From the NCBI RefSeq assembly GCF_016919065.1, contig NZ_JAFFQA010000033.1:1-57956 (forward strand): 57,956 nucleotides of DNA, read 5' to 3'. Position 1 is the stretch's first letter. Each line of letters begins with the position of its first letter. Shown piece after piece: positions 17,290 through 26,295 of the stretch. The notes beneath the pieces are model-generated. The model was not told the DNA's origin. It was given only the letters and a program-made list of their open reading frames with translations, and ran no database searches. The stretch is from Desulfobulbus rhabdoformis. GTDB lineage: Bacteria; Desulfobacterota; Desulfobulbia; Desulfobulbales; Desulfobulbaceae. Position numbers and translations under genes: made by a program.

Positions 17290-18282
17290 ATGGAAACAAG
17301 TATTTGGCGCGCCCTCTTGTACCTGGTTGGCATAATGGCCTTTGCCGGTGTCAACGCCGCGTGGCTTGGGTGGTGCGAACGTAAGGGCGCTGCCCGTATT
17401 CAACGACGGACCGGTCCCATGGAGGCTGGCTACCAAGGACTCCTTCAGCCCCTCTGTGACGGTGCCAAGCTGCTCAGTAAGCAGCTGCTGGTTCCCCAAG
17501 GGGTGGATGGTATCCTCTTTCGTGTGGCCCCCGTTCTGGCGATGATCCCAGCGATCACCTCCATGGTGGTCATTCCTTTTTCTGAAAATGTCGGCGCCCG
17601 CAATATGGAGCTCTCCGTGCTCCTGCTCTTTGCGCTGGCCTCCATTGGCATGATCGCCATTTTGCTTGGTGGTTGGGCTTCCGGCAATAAGTACGCAATC
17701 ATCTCAGGTGCCCGTTCTGTCTCCCAGAACCTGGCCTATGAGATTCCCATGCTCGTCACCGTTATCACGGTGGTCATGATCTCCGGTTCCATGAACCTGC
17801 GGGATATTGCCCTGGATCAACAGGGGGGCTTCTGGCACTGGAATATATTTCGTCTGGAAAATGGTCATTTTGTGACCATGTGGATTTCCTTTCTCATCTT
17901 TTTTATCTGTTCCGTTGCCGAGACCAACCGTGCTCCCTTTGACATGGCCGAGGCCGAGAGTGAGCTGGTCGCCGGCTTTATGACCGAATACGGCTCCATG
18001 GGCTTTGGTCTGTTCATGATGGGGGAGTATCTCAACATCGTGGTCGGTGCCTGCCTCACCGCAACCCTTTTTCTGGGTGGCTGGGATGGTCCTTTCGGCA
18101 TGACCTCGGGCATCTGGTGGTTCCTGATTAAAATTTATATCCTGATCTTCACCTTTATCTGGATTCGTTGGACCTTTCCCCGCGTTCAGATTTACCGTTT
18201 GCTCAATCTGAGCTGGAAGATCCTGATTCCCTTTTCCATGGCTAATCTGTTGATTACCGCAGCCCTGATCAAGGTGTTCTGA
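17290..18282 (+). CDS. nuoH: Complex I subunit H
   Basis: A 330-residue polytopic subunit forming most of the quinone chamber. Family stretches are RKGAARIQRRTGPMEAGYQGL, the loop ETNRAPFDMAEAESELVAGF and WIRWTFPR near the end. AGAGGTAAG lies before the ATG, and one base separates its stop from nuoI. Confidence 0.97.
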   Translation: METSIWRALLYLVGIMAFAGVNAAWLGWCERKGAARIQRRTGPMEAGYQGLLQPLCDGAKLLSKQLLVPQGVDGILFRVAPVLAMIPAITSMVVIPFSENVGARNMELSVLLLFALASIGMIAILLGGWASGNKYAIISGARSVSQNLAYEIPMLVTVITVVMISGSMNLRDIALDQQGGFWHWNIFRLENGHFVTMWISFLIFFICSVAETNRAPFDMAEAESELVAGFMTEYGSMGFGLFMMGEYLNIVVGACLTATLFLGGWDGPFGMTSGIWWFLIKIYILIFTFIWIRWTFPRVQIYRLLNLSWKILIPFSMANLLITAALIKVF

Positions 18283-18283
18283 C

Positions 18284-18736
18284 ATGAGTGGGTATTGGAG
18301 CGAAATTATTACCGGCGGTAAGAGCCTGGTCACCGGCATGATGATCACCGCCCGGGAGTTTTTTAAACCGGTGGTGACCGAACAGTATCCCTGGGAGGTG
18401 CCAACCATGACACCGAAATTCCGGGGCCATATTGAGCTGATTGGCAACGAGGAAACCGGCGCACCCAACTGCATTGCCTGCGGTATGTGTCAGCGTGCCT
18501 GTCCCTCTGGCTGCATCACCCTGTCCAGTAAGAAAAACGAGAATGGAAAAGGCAAAGTGCTGACTTCCTATGTACTTGACTTTACCAAGTGCAGTCTCTG
18601 TGGATCCTGTGTGGAGAGCTGTAATTTTAACGCTCTGCGTTACTCCATGGTCTACAACCTGGCCAGCTTTGACAAAAATGACTTTATCATCGACCTGATG
18701 AAACGGTTGGAGGATCAGAACATATGCAAACGTTAG
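18284..18736 (+). CDS. nuoI: Complex I subunit I (2x 4Fe-4S)
   Basis: A 150-residue subunit with two 4Fe-4S motifs, CIACGMCQRACP and CSLCGSCVESCN, carrying clusters N6a and N6b. With no NuoE, F or G encoded here, this subunit would be the electron entry point into the complex, probably from ferredoxin or another soluble donor (inference). It overlaps nuoJ by 13 bp. Confidence 0.96.
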   Translation: MSGYWSEIITGGKSLVTGMMITAREFFKPVVTEQYPWEVPTMTPKFRGHIELIGNEETGAPNCIACGMCQRACPSGCITLSSKKNENGKGKVLTSYVLDFTKCSLCGSCVESCNFNALRYSMVYNLASFDKNDFIIDLMKRLEDQNICKR

Positions 18737-19278
18737 TTGCTCAGACGGGTGCTGCCCCCAGCCTGTTCTCACCGGAAGGTGTGGTTGGCATCATCTTTTT
18801 GTTGACGGTGGCTCTGGTCGTTGCCGGAGCGTTCATCGCGGTCAACTCCAAACGGTTGGTTCGCGCTGTTGCCGGGCTTGCCGTCTGTTTTACCGGTTTG
18901 GCCGGCGTCTATTATTTTCTGCTCAGCCCCTTCTTGGCTATGATGCAGATGCTGATCTACGTGGGAGCGGTTTCGATCCTGATTGCCTTTGGTATCATGA
19001 TGGCGACTCCTGAAGAACAGCAGTCCGTTGGAATGAAAAGCCGTTCCGCCCTGGCTGGTCCCCTGGCTGCCAGTGTTTCCGGGCTGCTTTTTGCCGCCCT
19101 GAGCCTACTGGGCCTGAAAACCGAGTGGCAGGTCTTTCCCCGCGAGGGAGCCGGCGACATCAAGGCGGTCGGTCTAGCGCTGTTGACCAACTATGGGTAT
19201 GTGTTCGAACTTATTTCAGTCGTTCTGCTTTTGGCCATCATCGGCGCCTTGGTGCTTGCACAGAAAGGGAGAAATTAA
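18724..19278 (+). CDS. nuoJ: Complex I subunit J
   Basis: A 184-residue membrane subunit with five helices. The third contains the conserved FLAMMQMLIYVGAVSILIAFGIMM segment with the pi-bulge Tyr and the Gly-rich turn used in quinone-linked coupling. GGAGG sits in the end of nuoI before its ATG. Confidence 0.95.
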   Translation: MQTLVAQTGAAPSLFSPEGVVGIIFLLTVALVVAGAFIAVNSKRLVRAVAGLAVCFTGLAGVYYFLLSPFLAMMQMLIYVGAVSILIAFGIMMATPEEQQSVGMKSRSALAGPLAASVSGLLFAALSLLGLKTEWQVFPREGAGDIKAVGLALLTNYGYVFELISVVLLLAIIGALVLAQKGRN

Positions 19279-19281
19279 CCG

Positions 19282-19608
19282 ATGCAACTGCTCAATCTAT
19301 ACAATTGCCTCACCACCTATCTGGTGATCGGCGCCCTGCTGTTCTCCTTTGGGGTGTACGGTATGGTCGTGCGTCGAACCGTAATCGGCATGCTGGTCTC
19401 CTCGGAGTTTATTCTGGCAGCCGCCTCAACCAACTTCATGGCCTTCAGCCGCTTCACCTCTCCTGAACCGGCAGTGGGTCAGATTTTTACCCTATTCATC
19501 ATGGCTATTGCTGCAGCAGAGGCAGCTATCGCCGTCAGTATTCTGATCGCAGTCTATCGCAATTATAAATCGATAGAAACTGATGATCTGACTGATCTGC
19601 AAGGATAA
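19282..19608 (+). CDS. nuoK: Complex I subunit K
   Basis: A 108-residue three-helix subunit. The second helix contains the conserved Glu (SSEFILAAASTNFM) and the third a second acidic site (AEAAIAVSILIA) on the proton path. It is spaced 3 nt from nuoJ, and GGGAG precedes the start. Confidence 0.95.
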   Translation: MQLLNLYNCLTTYLVIGALLFSFGVYGMVVRRTVIGMLVSSEFILAAASTNFMAFSRFTSPEPAVGQIFTLFIMAIAAAEAAIAVSILIAVYRNYKSIETDDLTDLQG

Positions 19609-19623
19609 GGGGAGAGAGAAACT

Positions 19624-21123
19624 ATGCATGCCCTGACCCCTGAACTTGCCCCTGTTGTTGAAAATGGCAACCTGCTGCTGGCAGTGATTATTCCACTGTT
19701 CGGCAGCCTGGTTGTCATGACCATGAAGAAACACCCGAACCTGCGGGAGTTTATCTCCTCCTGCTCTTCGGTCCTGCTCTTTATAATGGTCCTGACCTTC
19801 ATCCCCGCCATCAAGGCCGGACAGACCCTGCACTTCACCCTGTTTGAACTGTTGCCGGGACTTTCCATAAGCCTCCGCGCTGATGGTTTTTCCATGATCT
19901 TCGCTCTGGTGGCCTCCTCCCTGTGGATCATCGCGGTCTACTACTCCATGGGGTATATGCGCGCCCATGATGAGCCCTGTCAGACTCGCTTCAATGCCTG
20001 TTTTGCCCTGGCCATCTTCGGTGCCATTGGTGTGGCCTTCTCGGATAACTTGCTGACGCTGTACCTCTTCTATGAGATTGTATCCGTCTGCACCTATCCG
20101 CTGGTTGCCCACCATCAGGATGCGGAATCGTATGACGGTGCCCGCAAGTATATTATTTACCTGACCACCACCGCAAAGTTCTTTTTGCTGCCAGCCATCA
20201 TCCTGATCTATGTGCTGTCCGGGTCACTTGATTTTCCGCATTCCATCAATGCGGGCATCATCCCCAGTTCAGCCAAAGACTGGGTTGTGATTATGCTCTA
20301 TGTGTTCTGCATTTTCGGCTTTGCCAAAAACGGTGTTATGCCGTTTCATCACTGGCTGCCAGGTGCCATGGTCGCGCCAACTCCGGTCTCCGCGCTCTTG
20401 CATGCGGTTGCCGTTGTTAAGGTCGGTGTCTTCTGTACCACCCGCACCATGCTCTATGTCTTTGGTGTGGATGTCATGGACAAGTTGAACCTGGGAATCC
20501 CCACGGCCTACTTTGTCGGCTTTACTATCATTGCCGCCTCGATGATTGCCCTGTCCAAGGACAACCTCAAGGCGCGTCTGGCCTACTCGACCGTGAGCCA
20601 GCTTTCTTATATTATCTTGGGTGTGGCTCTGCTCACGCCCCATGGTATTGAGGGCGGATTGATTCACATCGTCAACCATGCCTTCTCCAAGATCACCCTG
20701 TTCTTCTGTGCCGGTGCGATCTATATCGCGGCCCACAAGAAATACATCTCTGAGATGTCCGGTCTGGGCCGGACCATGCCCTTTACCTTTGGTGCCTTTG
20801 CTGTGGCCTCGCTCTCTATGATTGGAGCGCCTCCCGTGGCTGGCTTTGTTTCCAAGTGGTATCTGCTGGTCGGTTCCATGGAGGCTTCACAGGTGGGTAT
20901 CCTTCTGATTCTCATCGCCTCCACTGTCCTCAATGTTGGCTACTTTGCTCCGATCACCTACAAGGCCTTTTTTGGGAAGCGCCCGGGTGGTCAGGCTGAA
21001 ACCGGCATCAAAGAGGCACCGTTGTCCATGTTGATTCCGATTCTGATCGCAGTCACCATTTCGGTCATCATCGGTATCTACCCCAACTTCATGATGCAAT
21101 TTGTCAGGATGGTCATAGGATGA
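19624..21123 (+). CDS. Antiporter-like complex I subunit (NuoL/MrpD family, short form)
   Basis: A 499-residue proton-channel-like subunit with about 14 helices. The key residues of an active antiporter-like subunit are present: Glu151 in LYLFYEIVS, Lys235 in FAKNGVMPFHHWLP and Lys266 in AVAVVKVGVF. It is about 110 residues shorter than typical NuoL and ends after the last antiporter helix, so it has no lateral helix. It takes the place where NuoL normally sits but is followed by another antiporter-like subunit, making four in the operon. It overlaps the next small gene by 4 bp. An exact NuoL, NuoM or MrpD assignment needs a tree. Confidence 0.9.
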   Translation: MHALTPELAPVVENGNLLLAVIIPLFGSLVVMTMKKHPNLREFISSCSSVLLFIMVLTFIPAIKAGQTLHFTLFELLPGLSISLRADGFSMIFALVASSLWIIAVYYSMGYMRAHDEPCQTRFNACFALAIFGAIGVAFSDNLLTLYLFYEIVSVCTYPLVAHHQDAESYDGARKYIIYLTTTAKFFLLPAIILIYVLSGSLDFPHSINAGIIPSSAKDWVVIMLYVFCIFGFAKNGVMPFHHWLPGAMVAPTPVSALLHAVAVVKVGVFCTTRTMLYVFGVDVMDKLNLGIPTAYFVGFTIIAASMIALSKDNLKARLAYSTVSQLSYIILGVALLTPHGIEGGLIHIVNHAFSKITLFFCAGAIYIAAHKKYISEMSGLGRTMPFTFGAFAVASLSMIGAPPVAGFVSKWYLLVGSMEASQVGILLILIASTVLNVGYFAPITYKAFFGKRPGGQAETGIKEAPLSMLIPILIAVTISVIIGIYPNFMMQFVRMVIG

Positions 21124-21392
21124 TTGCCATAATCAAATACCTGCAAGCCCGGTTGAAAACTGTGGTTGTGGTCTGCTACGCGCTCCTGGCGGTTACTGCC
21201 GCAAGCTCGCTCTTGGTTGATACACACCACGCCCATAGCTGGGTGGAGCAGCATGTTCCCTGTTTCTGGTCTCTGTTCGGTTTTGCTGCGGCAGCCACGA
21301 TCATAGGTGTGGCACGCTGGTTTGGCCGCTCCGGCATCCAGGCCCCGACCGATTTTTATACCCGTTCCCAATCCAGTGAGGAAGAAGCATGA
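21120..21392 (+). CDS. Small two-helix membrane protein inside the nuo operon
   Basis: A 90-residue protein with two hydrophobic helices (about residues 14-33 and 48-64) and an acidic tail ending SSEEEA. It overlaps the antiporter genes on both sides (ATGA-type), so it is translationally coupled and probably a real part of the complex. I do not recognise the family, and it is not a standard Nuo subunit. A role as an accessory subunit that docks the extra antiporter module is plausible but not proven. Confidence 0.8.
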   Translation: MIAIIKYLQARLKTVVVVCYALLAVTAASSLLVDTHHAHSWVEQHVPCFWSLFGFAAAATIIGVARWFGRSGIQAPTDFYTRSQSSEEEA

Positions 21393-23179
21393 CCCCTGGT
21401 TTTATTCATCCCTCATTGCTCCTGATAGGAGGGGCGCTGTTGCTGCCCTTCATTCAGGGGCCGTTGCGCAAGCCCTATCTCTTTCTTGTGCCTCTGTTGG
21501 CCTTATGTGCAGTGGCCCTGAATACAACCCTTTCCGGAACCTTCGGCCTGTTTCAGTTCATGGACTGGCAACTGGTCTTTGGCCGCATTGACAAGCTCTC
21601 CACCGTCTTTGCCCTGATCATGGCCCTGATGGCGGTGATCGGTACCCTCTACGGACTCAAGGTAAATCGAGCCGGTGAGCACATGGCCGCCTGGTTTTAT
21701 GCTGCCGGTTCTCTGGGGACCATCTACTGTGGCGATTACCTGAGCCTCTTCTTCTTCTGGGAGATGATGGCCTTCGCCTCGGTCTTTTTGATCTGGTTCC
21801 GTCGCGGTCCGCAATCGCTGCAGGTGGGCTACCGCTACCTGCTTATCCATACCATCGGTGGTATTATTCTGCTGGCAGGCATTATGCTGCGCTACCAGGC
21901 TGAGGGGAACATCACCTTCAGTTTGCTGGATGTCACCCATCCGCAGCCCTACACCTGGCTGATCATGATCGGCTTTGCCCTGAATGCCGCTGTGGTTCCG
22001 CTGCACTCCTGGTTGCCGGAAGCCTACTCCGAGGCCTCGTTCAACGGTGCTGTTTTTCTCTGCGCCTTTACCACCAAGACCGCAGTCTATACCCTGGCCC
22101 GCGCTTGCGCCGGTATGGAGATCCTGATCGTGCTGGGTGTGATCATGGCCTTGTATGGTGTTATTTATGCGGTCATGGAAAACGACATACGTAAACTCCT
22201 GGCCTGGTCCATTGTCTCCCAGGTGGGCTACATGGTGGCTGCCATAGGTATCGGTACCGAGATGGCGATCAACGGTGCGGTTGCCCATGCGGTTGCCCAT
22301 ATTCTCTATAAGAGCCTGCTCTTCATGGGGACCGGCTCTGTGCTGTACATGACCGGTAAATCCAAGTTCACCGAACTTGGCGGGCTCTATGCCAAGATGC
22401 CGGCCACCTTTTTCTTTACCATGATCGGTTGTCTCTCCATCTCAGCAGCGCCGTTTTTTGCGGCCTGGGCGAGTAAATCCATGATCATTGGCGCCGGTTT
22501 TGAACATCACATCTCCTGGGCCTCTTGGCTGTTGATGTTTGGTGCCACCGGTACCTTTATGTATAACGGTCTCAAACTGCCGTACTTCCTGTTCTTTGGC
22601 AAAAACAACTGCAGTGAGGAAACCTGGGAGGCTGCTGGTGATCCTCCCTGGAATATGATGATCGCCATGACCCTGGGGGCCACCCTCTGTATCGTGGTTG
22701 GTACCGCGCCTGGCTTTCTTTATGAGCTCCTGCCTTACCATGTTGAGTACAATCCCCACACCATGTATCACTTCATGGAGACCCTGCAGTTACTCGGCTT
22801 TGCAGCCCTGGCCTTCTTTTTGTTCAAAAAAGCTGTCGAGCCTGTGGATCGTATCTGTCTGGATATCGACTGGGTCTACCGTAAGGCAGGCTGTGGTTTT
22901 CTCTGGCTCGTCAAAAAGCCGCTGCAGGCGATTGACACTGGTTGGGGTGAGGCCTACCGGGTGGTTGGCTTGAGTTCGCTGATGTCGATGAGCCGCTTCT
23001 GGAGTTGGTTTGATTGGAACGCCATTGACGGTGTTGTAGACGGTATTGCCCGCCTTGTACGGGGTATCGGTAGCAAGGTTCGACTGCTGCAGAGTGGTCA
23101 GATTCAGATCTCTTTGTACTACGCCTTCTCGCTGGCTGCCGTTCTGCTTATAACCTTTATTACTTTTCAGCTGCTTTGA
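21389..23179 (+). CDS. Antiporter-like complex I subunit with C-terminal lateral-helix-like extension
   Basis: A 596-residue member of the NuoL/M/MrpD family. Glu125 of the FFFWEMMAF helix and Lys230 (AFTTKTAVY) are kept. At the position of the conserved TM7 lysine, however, it has Asn199 (FALNAAVVPLHSWLP), where the other three antiporter-like subunits of this operon have Lys. After the antiporter core comes a helix (about 470-487), a stretch of about 85 amphipathic residues and a final helix, the layout of the NuoL lateral arm. Its start overlaps the 90-residue gene, and a GGGG-containing ribosome site for nuoM follows. It may be the distal NuoL equivalent or an extra module; the order in the complex is inference. 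Confidence 0.9.
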   Translation: MTPGFIHPSLLLIGGALLLPFIQGPLRKPYLFLVPLLALCAVALNTTLSGTFGLFQFMDWQLVFGRIDKLSTVFALIMALMAVIGTLYGLKVNRAGEHMAAWFYAAGSLGTIYCGDYLSLFFFWEMMAFASVFLIWFRRGPQSLQVGYRYLLIHTIGGIILLAGIMLRYQAEGNITFSLLDVTHPQPYTWLIMIGFALNAAVVPLHSWLPEAYSEASFNGAVFLCAFTTKTAVYTLARACAGMEILIVLGVIMALYGVIYAVMENDIRKLLAWSIVSQVGYMVAAIGIGTEMAINGAVAHAVAHILYKSLLFMGTGSVLYMTGKSKFTELGGLYAKMPATFFFTMIGCLSISAAPFFAAWASKSMIIGAGFEHHISWASWLLMFGATGTFMYNGLKLPYFLFFGKNNCSEETWEAAGDPPWNMMIAMTLGATLCIVVGTAPGFLYELLPYHVEYNPHTMYHFMETLQLLGFAALAFFLFKKAVEPVDRICLDIDWVYRKAGCGFLWLVKKPLQAIDTGWGEAYRVVGLSSLMSMSRFWSWFDWNAIDGVVDGIARLVRGIGSKVRLLQSGQIQISLYYAFSLAAVLLITFITFQLL

Positions 23180-23192
23180 GGGGAAATAGCAC

Positions 23193-24710
23193 ATGGATTT
23201 GTTAGTGATTAAAGAGGGTTTTCCCCTCCTCAGTTTTCTTATCTTTTTTCCCTTGGCGGGATCTCTGGTGCTGCTGTTTTTCCATGGTGAGGAGTTTGCC
23301 CGCAGATGGGCTCTGGCCATTACCAGTCTGACAGCGCTGTTTTCCATTCCGCTGTTGACCGGGTTTGATGCAGCCTCAACCAAGTACCAGTTTGCCGAGG
23401 CCTACAAATGGATTCCCCAGTTCCATATCAACTATATTGTTGGTATGGACGGAATTTCCGTTCTTCTGGTGCTGCTCACCACCTTCATCATGCCTTTTTG
23501 CGTGTTGGCGAGCTGGAAGTATATCCAGAAACGGGTAGTGCAGTTCATGTTCTGCCTCCTGGTGATGGAGACATCGATGATTGGCGTGTTTGTCGCCCTT
23601 GACTTCATCCTGTTCTACGTCTTCTGGGAGTTCATGCTCATTCCCATGTATCTCTTGATCGCGATCTGGGGTGGCCCACGAAAGGCCTATGCATCCATTA
23701 AGTTTTTTCTCTACACCCTGGCTGGCTCTGTCCTTTTGCTGGTGGCGATCATTGCCTTGTATCTCAAATCCGGATCCTTTTTCATTCCGGAGATGATGTG
23801 GCAGCCGTACTCAATGACCTTTCAGGTGCTTGTCTTCCTGGCTTTTTTTCTGGCTTTTGCGATCAAGGTGCCGATGTTTCCCTTTCACACCTGGTTGCCA
23901 GCTGCCCACGTTGAGGCCCCGACCGCTGGTTCGGTTATCCTGGCATCCATCCTCCTGAAAATGGGTACCTACGGTCTGCTGCGCTTTTGCCTGCCCATCA
24001 CCCCGGATGCGACTGTGCTCCTGGCCCAGCCCATTTTGTGGTTATCCATTGCCGGTATTATCTACGGTGGGTTTACCGCGCTTGCCCAGCACGACATGAA
24101 GAAGCTGATCGCCTATTCCTCGGTTGGCCACATGGGCTTTGTAACCCTGGGTATTTTTGTGCTCAATACCCGCGGTGTGGAAGGCGCTATCCTCCAGATG
24201 ATTAACCACGGTGTCACCACCGGTGGCCTTTTCCTCTGCGTGGGGATGATCTACGAGCGGACCCATAGCCGTGAGTTGTCACTGGCTTCAGGCGTTGGCA
24301 AATACATGCCCTGGTTTGTAACCTTTCTCGCCTTCTTCTCGCTCTCTTCTTTCGGGTTTCCCGGCACCAATTCCTTTATTGGTGAGTTCCTGGTTTTGGC
24401 GGGCACCTTTGAACATAATATTTTTCTGGCGCTGGCTGCTATTCCCGGTGCCGTGCTGGCAGCTGCCTACATGCTGCGCATGCTGCAGAAAATTGTCTGG
24501 GGTGGAACCAACAACCCCGACCAGTCCTACCTCAAAGATCTGGGGATTCGTGAGATCATTGTGCTTACCCCCTTTCTCCTCTTTGTTTTCTGGATTGGTC
24601 TCGGGCCGCAGCCCTTTATTGATCTGATGCATGGATCGGTGACTCACCTGCTGGATCAGTTCCAGACCTGGCAGCAACACGGTCAGGTGGCTTCGCTCCT
24701 GCTCAAATAA
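23193..24710 (+). CDS. nuoM: Complex I subunit M
   Basis: A 505-residue antiporter-like subunit of the standard NuoM type. Landmarks are FYVFWEFMLIPMYLLI with the TM5 Glu, FAIKVPMFPFHTWLPAAHVEAPT with the TM7 Lys, LLKMGTYGLLRF with the TM8 Lys, and the C-terminal FLVLAGTFE region. Length and motifs are ordinary. GAGGGGA lies about 10 nt before its ATG. A hairpin lies between it and nuoN. Confidence 0.96.
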   Translation: MDLLVIKEGFPLLSFLIFFPLAGSLVLLFFHGEEFARRWALAITSLTALFSIPLLTGFDAASTKYQFAEAYKWIPQFHINYIVGMDGISVLLVLLTTFIMPFCVLASWKYIQKRVVQFMFCLLVMETSMIGVFVALDFILFYVFWEFMLIPMYLLIAIWGGPRKAYASIKFFLYTLAGSVLLLVAIIALYLKSGSFFIPEMMWQPYSMTFQVLVFLAFFLAFAIKVPMFPFHTWLPAAHVEAPTAGSVILASILLKMGTYGLLRFCLPITPDATVLLAQPILWLSIAGIIYGGFTALAQHDMKKLIAYSSVGHMGFVTLGIFVLNTRGVEGAILQMINHGVTTGGLFLCVGMIYERTHSRELSLASGVGKYMPWFVTFLAFFSLSSFGFPGTNSFIGEFLVLAGTFEHNIFLALAAIPGAVLAAAYMLRMLQKIVWGGTNNPDQSYLKDLGIREIIVLTPFLLFVFWIGLGPQPFIDLMHGSVTHLLDQFQTWQQHGQVASLLLK

Positions 24711-24739
24711 CGTTTTCAATTACTGTTACTCTGACCAAC

Positions 24740-24762
24740 CCGTCTCCCTTATTGGGAGACGG
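24740..24762 (+). other. Perfect hairpin between nuoM and nuoN
   Basis: CCGTCTCCC (24740-24748) and GGGAGACGG (24754-24762) pair perfectly over 9 bp with a TTATT loop and no T-tract. It is probably an mRNA processing or stability element rather than a terminator. Confidence 0.6.
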
Positions 24763-24794
24763 AGTTTGGGGAAACACGAAGAAAGGCTCACTCT

Positions 24795-26210
24795 ATGGTT
24801 ATCCTTCCCGAACTTGTGCTGCTCATAGGTGCTCTGGCACTCTTTTGCGTCAGCCTTGGAAAAAATGTATCCGAACAGGCCGCCAAAAACGTGGCCATAG
24901 TATTTGGGCTCGGAACCTTTGCCGGTACGCTGCTCGCCTTTAATGAACAGGGGACCCTGTTCTACGGGGCTCTTGCCGTTGATCAGTATTCCCAGCTTTT
25001 TAAGCTCATGATTAGTGGAGCCCTGGCTGTTTTTCTCATCTTCAGCCAGTCGCTTAAGGCCATTGATCAGAAAGTCAAACCTGAGTACTACATGTTTCTC
25101 ATGCTCAGTGTGCTCGGCTTGATGCTCCTGGTCAGCTCTGTTGAGCTGATGGCCATCTTTATCTCGCTTGAGCTTTCATCCTTTGCCCTCTACCTGCTCG
25201 TTCCCATGCGTGATGATGCAACCGGCGTCCGCGTGCAGATGGAGGCGGGCATGAAGTACATCCTCTTTGGCGTCATGGGCACCGGCTTCATGCTCTACGG
25301 CATGAGTCTGCTCTTTGGTCTCACCGGGAGCACCTATCTGGCCAACGTGGTTGAGTTTTATGCCGAAGGCAACCTGCAGCCCACTGCTATGATTGCCCTG
25401 GTGCTCGTTCTTGCCGGGTTTCTTTATAAACTGGCCGTCTTTCCCATGCACTTTTGGGTGCCGGACATCTACCAGGGCGCTTCCAATGAGACCACCGGTT
25501 TCATTGCCACCATTCCCAAACTTGGGGCGGTTGCACTCCTGATCCGTTTTCTCTCTCTGAGTGGTGAGCATTCCACCTTTTTGGTAAACTTGATGGCCGC
25601 TCTCGCACTCGCCTCCATGTTCTATGGTAACCTGAGTGCGTTGGTGCAAAAAGATATCAAGCGTATGCTTGGTTTCTCAGGTATTGCCCACGCCGGCTTT
25701 ATCATGCTGGGCCTGCTCTCCCTGGATAGCCAGGGGTATGGTCTGGCCATCTATTATATAGCGGGTTATGTGGTGATGAATCTGGCCTGCTTTCTGGTCA
25801 TCAGCAATGTGAGCCAAAAGGGAGAGAACCTCTGCATTGAGGATTTCAACGGCCTCTACAAGCGTCAGCCGGTTCTGGCTTTTGTCTTGGCGATCGGTCT
25901 CTTTGGCCTGGCCGGTATTCCTCCCTTTGTTGGGTTTATGGGTAAGTTCATGATCCTGACCTCTGCCTTGAGCGGGGATCACCTGGTGGTCGTCTGTCTA
26001 GCAGCGATCAACACGGCCATTGCCATTTACTATTATCTCTCGGTGGTCAAGGCCGCCTATACCGGTGAACCGGGCGAGCAACCCGATGTAACGGTTCATC
26101 CCATTATTCAGGTCACCGGAGCCGTGCTGGTGATGGCCATCTGCATCATGGGAGCGCTTCCTGCCAAGTTCGTTGCCTTTGCAGGGACGGTGGTCCAATC
26201 AATTCAGTAA
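24795..26210 (+). CDS. nuoN: Complex I subunit N
   Basis: A 471-residue antiporter-like subunit next to the NuoJ/K/A core. LYKLAVFPMHFWVPDIYQGAS carries the TM7 Lys, IPKLGAVALL the TM8 Lys, and FGLAGIPPFVGFMGKF is the usual late helix. It is the last gene of the operon and is followed by a strong terminator. The gap of 84 nt from nuoM is the second largest in the operon. Confidence 0.96.
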   Translation: MVILPELVLLIGALALFCVSLGKNVSEQAAKNVAIVFGLGTFAGTLLAFNEQGTLFYGALAVDQYSQLFKLMISGALAVFLIFSQSLKAIDQKVKPEYYMFLMLSVLGLMLLVSSVELMAIFISLELSSFALYLLVPMRDDATGVRVQMEAGMKYILFGVMGTGFMLYGMSLLFGLTGSTYLANVVEFYAEGNLQPTAMIALVLVLAGFLYKLAVFPMHFWVPDIYQGASNETTGFIATIPKLGAVALLIRFLSLSGEHSTFLVNLMAALALASMFYGNLSALVQKDIKRMLGFSGIAHAGFIMLGLLSLDSQGYGLAIYYIAGYVVMNLACFLVISNVSQKGENLCIEDFNGLYKRQPVLAFVLAIGLFGLAGIPPFVGFMGKFMILTSALSGDHLVVVCLAAINTAIAIYYYLSVVKAAYTGEPGEQPDVTVHPIIQVTGAVLVMAICIMGALPAKFVAFAGTVVQSIQ

Positions 26211-26225
26211 CAAAGGTTTCAACAA

Positions 26226-26264
26226 TAAAAAAAGGGACGCCAATTTGGCGTCCCTTTTTTTATA
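26226..26264. terminator. Bidirectional terminator between nuoN and glyA
   Basis: AAAAAAAGGGACGCC and GGCGTCCCTTTTTTT form a nearly perfect palindrome around a 5-base loop, with long A- and T-runs on both sides. It ends nuo (+) and glyA (-). Confidence 0.93.
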
Positions 26265-26295
26265 CTCTGTTTACGCTGAGCCGATTGAGATCGAC

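Noticed and set aside
17704..18474. A 256-codon open frame on the minus strand across nuoH/nuoI
   Set aside because: It is antisense to conserved subunits, rich in His and Gly without motifs, and has no ribosome site; a coding shadow.
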